Positions 7,092 to 11,213 of a stretch of DNA of 11,213 bases are shown one piece after another; positions within the stretch are counted from its first letter, which is position 1; each line of letters begins with the position of its first letter. The DNA is from Prolixibacteraceae bacterium (GTDB lineage Bacteria; Bacteroidota; Bacteroidia; Bacteroidales; Prolixibacteraceae). The position numbers and the translations under genes are program-made. Under the pieces are notes generated by a model. That model saw only the letters and a list, made by a program, of their open reading frames with translations. It searched no databases and had not been told where the DNA came from. Where the stretch lies: NCBI GenBank assembly GCA_007116765.1, contig SKHV01000282.1, forward strand, positions 1-11,213. Reading direction: 5' to 3'.

Positions 7092-7172
7092 AATGTTATT
7101 GTTATTTTTTGCACTCTATAATCAGCATAAAGGTCGTTATTTTTCTACATTTACCACAAATTTTTTTGAATA
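7092..7172. promoter_or_regulatory. Divergent intergenic region between sixA-like and phosphoesterase genes
   Basis: These 81 bases separate two genes that diverge, so they must hold the promoter of the minus-strand block and of the plus-strand phosphoesterase. On the plus strand TACATTTA (7146-7153) matches five of the six fixed positions of the Bacteroidota -7 element TAnnTTTG and lies 19 bases before the ATG, but I see no clear -33 TTG at the right spacing. On the minus strand no good match was found. The promoter positions are therefore tentative, and only the divergent arrangement is certain. Confidence 0.4.
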
Positions 7173-7670
7173 ATGAAGCGAATTGGACTTATTTCGGACA
7201 CACACGGTTTTATTGACCCCAAAATTTACGAGTTTTTTTCAAACTGTGATGAGATTTGGCATGCAGGCGATTTTGGCAATCTGGAAACTGTTGAAAAATT
7301 AGGTTCGTTTAAGCCTTTGCGCGGTGTTTACGGTAACATTGACTGCCACAAAGTACGTGCAGTTTTCAAAAAACACTGCAAATTCACCCTCGAAGGAGTA
7401 AAGGTTTGGATAACCCACATTGGTGGCTACCCCGGGCACTACGATAAAAGCGTGAAGCCCGAAATATTTACTAACCCGCCAACACTATTCATTAGTGGGC
7501 ACTCGCATATTTTGAAAGTGATTTACGACGAAAAAAACAAGTGTCTGCACATAAACCCCGGTGCGGCAGGAAACCATGGCTTCCATCATGTAAAAACAAT
7601 ACTGCGCTTCATAATTGAAGACGGACGTATTAAAGAATTGGAAATAATGGAGATACCCAGAATGAAGTAA
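7173..7670 (+). CDS. Metallophosphoesterase, YfcE/MJ0936 family
   Basis: A small two-metal phosphodiesterase of the calcineurin-like superfamily (Metallophos_2 type), usually dependent on manganese or similar ions. All five signature blocks are present in 165 residues: SDTHG (Asp9, His11), HAGDFG (Asp33), GNID (Asn55), THIGG (His82) and GHSH (His110, His112). The late HINPGAAGNHGFHHVKT is the NPGS-like segment of this family. Characterised relatives hydrolyse artificial phosphodiesters and some cyclic nucleotides, so the natural substrate here is unknown. It starts the plus-strand group, head-to-head with the SixA-like gene. A weak 6-bp inverted repeat (7681-7686/7698-7703) follows the stop codon. 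Confidence 0.93.
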   Translation: MKRIGLISDTHGFIDPKIYEFFSNCDEIWHAGDFGNLETVEKLGSFKPLRGVYGNIDCHKVRAVFKKHCKFTLEGVKVWITHIGGYPGHYDKSVKPEIFTNPPTLFISGHSHILKVIYDEKNKCLHINPGAAGNHGFHHVKTILRFIIEDGRIKELEIMEIPRMK

Positions 7671-7762
7671 GCTTATTTTATGATAATTTAAGATTTCTTA
7701 TCAATAATATTTCTCACTTTTACATTCACTTTTTGAACTAAAAACAGACCAAAAAATGAGTT

Positions 7763-8344
7763 ATGAGAAAATTTCTATCAACTGTATTCTTCTTGATTTT
7801 ATTATTAAACCTTAATGCGCAGGAAATTCCAGATTCGATTCATATTGAAATCAACAAAAAGCAAATTGAATATGCATTCGATGTCTTGTTTTTCGAACAG
7901 TTTCTACCTTTAAGCGGCACGTTTAACAGCGAGCATATAAAAGTTAGCCAGTTTTTAACCGACGAAAGCATAAAAAATGTTCCATTTTTAAACACCCATC
8001 AAAGCCACAATATTTTCCTTTACAAAACACCCATGTTTGAATATTGGCAAACAAAATCACCACTTAGTATGGGCTTTTTATTCAACTTAGACCAAGTCAC
8101 CAGATGGGAAAAATTAAATGTCTTTATCGATGGCAGTACTCACCTTGCAAACAGTTACGAGTTGAACGAAGAGGGACATGCCGTTCAAACCGATTTCGAA
8201 AGGGGAGTTTTTTGGAAGCTGGGCACCGGAGCCACGTATGAATATTCACCGGGCAAAAAGCTATTCATAAAATCGTCGGTTCAATTCAAAGACTTTAATC
8301 CGGTTGGCTCAAGGCACTCAGGAGGAGTAAAAGTTAATTTCTAA
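7763..8344 (+). CDS. Exported protein of unknown function, possibly outer-membrane
   Basis: I do not recognise the family. The 193-residue product begins with a clear signal peptide (MRKFLSTVFFLILLLNLNAQ, cleavage near residue 20). The second half is rich in aromatics and alternating strands (for example FWKLGTGATYEYSPGKKLFIKSSVQFKDF) and ends in a terminal phenylalanine (GGVKVNF), a frequent property of outer-membrane barrel proteins. It is short for a complete barrel, so an outer-membrane-associated or partial barrel-like fold is only inference. The gap to the phosphoesterase is 92 bases, so it may have its own promoter; none was clear. It converges with the lipoprotein gene, with a hairpin between them. 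Codon use and uninterrupted length support a real gene. Confidence 0.7.
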   Translation: MRKFLSTVFFLILLLNLNAQEIPDSIHIEINKKQIEYAFDVLFFEQFLPLSGTFNSEHIKVSQFLTDESIKNVPFLNTHQSHNIFLYKTPMFEYWQTKSPLSMGFLFNLDQVTRWEKLNVFIDGSTHLANSYELNEEGHAVQTDFERGVFWKLGTGATYEYSPGKKLFIKSSVQFKDFNPVGSRHSGGVKVNF

Positions 8345-8368
8345 GCATATTATCTTAGCATAACAAAC

Positions 8369-8408
8369 CGAAACGGGCAATAACAATTACTCGTTACTGC
8401 CCGTTCCG
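8369..8408 (-). terminator. Probable terminator hairpin between convergent genes
   Basis: Arms 8369-8385 and 8392-8408 pair over 17 positions around a 6-base loop. Fourteen are Watson-Crick pairs and the other three become G-U pairs when transcribed from the minus strand, whereas they are A-C mismatches on the plus strand. The fold is therefore best for ending the minus-strand lipoprotein transcript, where the sequence after it is moderately U-rich (GTTTGTTATG). It lies 25 bases past the plus-strand stop and 28 past the minus-strand one, so it may serve both genes. Confidence 0.7.
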
Positions 8409-8436
8409 ATAAGGGTAAGGTATATAAAAAGGAGGG

Positions 8437-8898
8437 TTAATTTACGCCAATTTTTTCAAGCCGTTTTTTCAATAATTCCATTCTGTTTTCAAAAGCTTCG
8501 CCAACCATAGCCAGCGCAAGGAGCTGCTTTGGGTTCATTTGGTTTTCAAACTGCTCCATTTTTTTGTTCATTTGGACATAATTTTTCGAAAATTCTCTAT
8601 ATGCCACAGCCATTTCGCCAGCTAGCCTAAGTACTTTTAACTTCTCAACAATTGTCATTTCTTCAGCTTCTTTCTCCCACAAGTTTGGATTTTCGATACA
8701 TGCATGCTCAATGGAAGCAGAAAAGCAGTTAAAAGATTTTTCAGCAGAACGAATAAAATCGACCAGCTCGTGCTGCTCATTAAGCTCATCGGGGATTTCA
8801 ATTACCAAAGGAGGTATTTCACATTCCGATTTTTGCTTACAAGATGCAATCGCAAAAACCAAAACTATAAATAGGGAGTATTTGAGAATAAGTTTCAT
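8437..8898 (-). CDS. Predicted small helical lipoprotein, function unknown
   Basis: No family is recognised. With the start at the ATG at 8896-8898 the protein is 153 residues with a lipoprotein signal: MKLILKYSLFIVLVFAIASC, a charged start, a hydrophobic core and the lipobox IASC with Cys20 as the lipidation site. A longer reading from 8937 adds 13 residues before this signal and is less likely. The mature part carries Cys26, Cys58 and Cys67, which could form a periplasmic disulphide. It then becomes a highly charged, Met/Glu/Lys-rich helical region (about 77-153) with probable coiled-coil character. It would sit in the inner or outer membrane facing the periplasm. The gene diverges from the histidine kinase across 238 bases and converges with the exported protein gene. 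Confidence 0.72.
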   Translation of the reverse strand: MKLILKYSLFIVLVFAIASCKQKSECEIPPLVIEIPDELNEQHELVDFIRSAEKSFNCFSASIEHACIENPNLWEKEAEEMTIVEKLKVLRLAGEMAVAYREFSKNYVQMNKKMEQFENQMNPKQLLALAMVGEAFENRMELLKKRLEKIGVN

Positions 8899-9136
8899 CG
8901 CATTAATATAATTAATTGTGCTATATTTAAACTTCAATTCAAAATCAATAAGCTTTCAAACAATAATTCAACATCAAAAGTAATTAGCACAATATTTATC
9001 GAAGCAAACAACTCGAAAATGTCAGGTACTAATAAGAATGTGCTCCAATATTAACAATAACTGCATTTCATAACGAATCTTTCACAATTCCCTAAAAATT
9101 TTGCGTATATTATTAAACGCAAAAATTCTTACTAAT
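8899..9136. promoter_or_regulatory. AT-rich divergent intergenic region with inverted repeats
   Basis: This gap lies between the lipoprotein gene (minus) and the histidine kinase gene (plus), so it should hold both promoters. It codes for nothing I can support. Two dyads stand out. ATTGTGCTA at 8915-8923 is matched by its exact reverse complement TAGCACAAT at 8985-8993, 61 bases apart. TTTTGCGT at 9099-9106 is matched by ACGCAAAA at 9117-9124, just before the kinase start. No complete -33/-7 Bacteroidota promoter pair could be assigned with confidence. Confidence 0.45.
9099..9124. repeat. Inverted repeat directly upstream of the histidine kinase
   Basis: The perfect 8-bp arms TTTTGCGT (9099-9106) and ACGCAAAA (9117-9124) are separated by a 10-base AT-only spacer. 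The right arm ends 12 bases before the kinase ATG. The centre-to-centre spacing of the arms, 18 bases, is compatible with a dimeric regulator binding the promoter or leader. In RNA it would form a modest stem near the start codon. Which of the two applies, if either, cannot be told from sequence alone. Confidence 0.45.
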
Positions 9137-11213
9137 ATGGAAAAAGAAGATATAAGTCAATTAATACAAAACCAGCTTCTATTAAATAAAGTAGAAGAAC
9201 TGGCAAAAATTGGTGGATGGGAATATATACTTGAAACCAATGAATTGTTTTACACCGACGAAATATTCAATATACTTGAATCAGAAACTAAATTTACTCC
9301 CACCATTGAAATTGCGACCAGCTTTTATACCAAGAAATCAAAGCCGATTTTTGAAAACGCTATAAAAGAATTACTAGAAAAAGGAAAGAGCTACGATTTA
9401 AACCTAAGAATTATAACCAGGAAAGGAAATAAGAAATGGATAAACCTAAAAGGAAAAGCTATTTACAAAAACAATAAACTGACGGGAGCAATTGGAACGT
9501 TTCAAGACATCGACAATCAAATAAAAGAGAATAAAATTCTCGATACAATAATAAAAACATCCTCGAATTTAATTGACGCCGACATAAATACTTTTGATTA
9601 CTCTGTATTGACCCAAACCATGCAGCAAATATCTGGAGCAGAGTACGCGATTCTAAACATTTTCGACGACGACAAAAAGCAATTTACAACTTATTCTATA
9701 TCGGGAAACATTGAACACATCAGTCAAATCCAGAAAATGCTTAACACTCCCCTGCTCAAAAAGAAATGGAATTACGACGAACGACGTGAAGAATTGACTA
9801 AGAACAAAACCATCACATATTTTGAATCACTACGAGATTTAACCGGCAATGTTTTAGATATAAACACAATAATATCAATTGAAAATGAATATAACCTGGG
9901 AGCTGCTTATCTTTTAAAAATTATAAGAAATTCGCTTGTAATTGGCGACTTCACTTTGCTTTTTAATAAAAACAAAACACTTGAAAATGAACGCATGTCC
10001 ACTTTCTTTGCCAATCAGGCAGGGCTTGTGATTGAAAAATTGAAAACAGAAGAGTCGCTGTTGCACAACGAATTGAAGCAAAAACAAATGATATCGGGAA
10101 TATCCGATGTAATTGCTATTGTACATGAGAACGAAAACATTGAATACATCAGCCCCAATGTACAACGCTTGTTTGGATGGTCTCCGGCTGAAATAACAGC
10201 CAATAAATTCAAACATTTTATAAAGCCCTCCAACCATAAAAAAATTGAAAAGGCCTTTATCAATACTATTCACAAAAAAGGAAACGACGATCCGGTTGAA
10301 TTTGAAGTACTATGCAAAAACGGCCAATACAAACACGTTGAACTAACTGCAACTAACTACCTGAAAGACCCCGTAATTAAGGGAATACTGATCAATTTTC
10401 ATGATATATCAAAAAGAAAACTCATACAAAAAGAAGCATTAAAACTAAAACAAGCTGTTGAACACAGCTCTGCAGCCATAGTAATTACCGATACCGATGC
10501 AAAAATTGAATATGTTAACCCAAAATTCATTGAACGGACAGGTTATTCTGCTGAAGAATTGATGGGCAAAAACCCACGTATTATTCAGTCGGGGCAAACA
10601 CCAATAGAGGTATACAAAACCCTTTGGGATACTATTTCTAAAGGGGAAGAATGGAGAGGAGAATTACTCAATAAATCGAAATATGGAAACCTGTTTTGGG
10701 AAATGTCATCAATCAGTTCTATTAAAAACGAGAATGGTGTAATTACTCACTATGTAGCTGTAAAAGAAAACATAACCGGACAAAAAGCACAGCATGAAGC
10801 CATAAAAGAGAATAATAAAATGCTAGAACAAATCAATGCCGAAAAAGACAAGTTTTTCTCCATAATTGCACACGATTTGCGCTCGCCTTTTAACTCGTTG
10901 CTTGGCTTAACTCAAGTTATGACCGAACAGCTCAAGTCAATGACACTAGAGCAAATCCAACAACTGGCTGAAAGTTTAAACGATTCGGCCTCGAACCTGT
11001 ACGACTTGATTAGCAACTTACTTGAATGGTCAACTTTACAAAGGGGGATTACTACATTTGAGCCCAAAGAAACCACTGTTGATGAAATGCTTAATTCTTG
11101 TTGCGATACGCTTATCGATATTGCAAAACAAAAAGGAATTTCCATTGAATTCGATTTCGATAAAACCATCCATTTTTTTGCCGACAGGAACATGTTAAAA
11201 ACGATACTGCGAA
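9137..11213 (+). CDS. PAS-GAF-PAS-PAS sensor histidine kinase (3' end beyond window)
   Basis: A two-component sensor kinase that autophosphorylates a histidine. The reading frame is open for 692 codons from the ATG at 9137 to the right edge, with no stop, so the gene is partial. Domains in order are: PAS (about 23-128; LAKIGGWEY start, WINLKGKAIYKNNK end), a GAF-like domain (about 135-303, ending FFANQAGLVIEKL), PAS (about 318-425; ISDVIAIVHENENIEYISPNV), PAS (about 439-548; HSSAAIVITDTDAKIEYVNPKF and GKNPRIIQSG), then a HisKA dimerisation domain with the phospho-acceptor His579 in KFFSIIAHDLRSPFNSLLG. The window ends in ADRNMLKTILR, where the ATPase N-box begins. No signal peptide or transmembrane segment is seen, so it is probably a cytoplasmic sensor. 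The third PAS resembles NifL/LOV-type domains, but the LOV photoactive cysteine position is not a cysteine. Its ligand and partner regulator are unknown. Confidence 0.95.
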   Translation, partial: MEKEDISQLIQNQLLLNKVEELAKIGGWEYILETNELFYTDEIFNILESETKFTPTIEIATSFYTKKSKPIFENAIKELLEKGKSYDLNLRIITRKGNKKWINLKGKAIYKNNKLTGAIGTFQDIDNQIKENKILDTIIKTSSNLIDADINTFDYSVLTQTMQQISGAEYAILNIFDDDKKQFTTYSISGNIEHISQIQKMLNTPLLKKKWNYDERREELTKNKTITYFESLRDLTGNVLDINTIISIENEYNLGAAYLLKIIRNSLVIGDFTLLFNKNKTLENERMSTFFANQAGLVIEKLKTEESLLHNELKQKQMISGISDVIAIVHENENIEYISPNVQRLFGWSPAEITANKFKHFIKPSNHKKIEKAFINTIHKKGNDDPVEFEVLCKNGQYKHVELTATNYLKDPVIKGILINFHDISKRKLIQKEALKLKQAVEHSSAAIVITDTDAKIEYVNPKFIERTGYSAEELMGKNPRIIQSGQTPIEVYKTLWDTISKGEEWRGELLNKSKYGNLFWEMSSISSIKNENGVITHYVAVKENITGQKAQHEAIKENNKMLEQINAEKDKFFSIIAHDLRSPFNSLLGLTQVMTEQLKSMTLEQIQQLAESLNDSASNLYDLISNLLEWSTLQRGITTFEPKETTVDEMLNSCCDTLIDIAKQKGISIEFDFDKTIHFFADRNMLKTILR

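Noticed and set aside
7681..7703. Terminator after the metallophosphoesterase gene
   Set aside because: The inverted repeat is only 6 bp, entirely AT-rich apart from one pair, with an 11-base loop and no U-tract; too weak to call.
9914..10273. Minus-strand frames of 82-119 codons inside the histidine kinase region, and one at 10912-11193
   Set aside because: They are antisense to the continuous 692-codon kinase frame, whose PAS and HisKA motifs are clear; the antisense products have no recognisable features.

Overview
The window looks like an ordinary chromosomal segment of a member of the Bacteroidota, probably a Bacteroidales/Marinilabiliales-type organism. The evidence is a PorT-family outer-membrane beta-barrel protein, a secreted DUF4159 protein, a zinc-cysteine-poor sirtuin of the kind I associate with this phylum, AT-rich gene leaders with no clear Shine-Dalgarno sequences, and a large soluble PAS/GAF histidine kinase. 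No rRNA, tRNA, CRISPR array, transposase or phage gene is visible.

Layout. Positions 1-189 are non-coding and hold two short perfect hairpins flanking three 20-bp tandem repeats, a REP-like cluster just past the 3' end of rnr. From 7091 down to 190, eight genes lie on the minus strand with small gaps or a 4-bp overlap. In transcription order they are a SixA-like histidine phosphatase, rsmE (16S rRNA m3U methyltransferase), a DUF4159 exported protein, an iron-sulfur-flavoprotein-like reductase, a class I-like PPK2 polyphosphate kinase, a sirtuin deacylase, a PorT-like outer-membrane protein and RNase R. They could be one long transcription unit or two or three consecutive ones; the largest gaps, 59 bp before ppk2 and about 43-49 bp before the outer-membrane protein, are where internal promoters would sit.

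An 81-bp divergent gap separates this block from plus-strand genes: a YfcE/MJ0936-type metallophosphoesterase and an exported protein of unknown function. The latter converges on a minus-strand predicted lipoprotein, and a long inverted repeat between them is a likely terminator. After a 238-bp divergent, AT-rich intergenic region with two inverted repeats, a PAS-GAF-PAS-PAS-HisKA histidine kinase starts at 9137 and runs off the right edge, cut just as its ATPase domain begins. The part right of about 7.7 kb reads as more AT-rich than the rnr-to-sixA block.

Together the genes suggest housekeeping RNA maintenance (RNase R, RsmE), nucleotide/NAD-linked metabolism (PPK2, sirtuin), envelope proteins and signalling. 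I see no convincing new defence or mobile system. The most useful leads are the REP-like cluster, the sirtuin that lacks a zinc-cysteine set but keeps a Tyr-x-x-Arg acyl-lysine pocket next to PPK2, and the operator-like dyads in front of the kinase.
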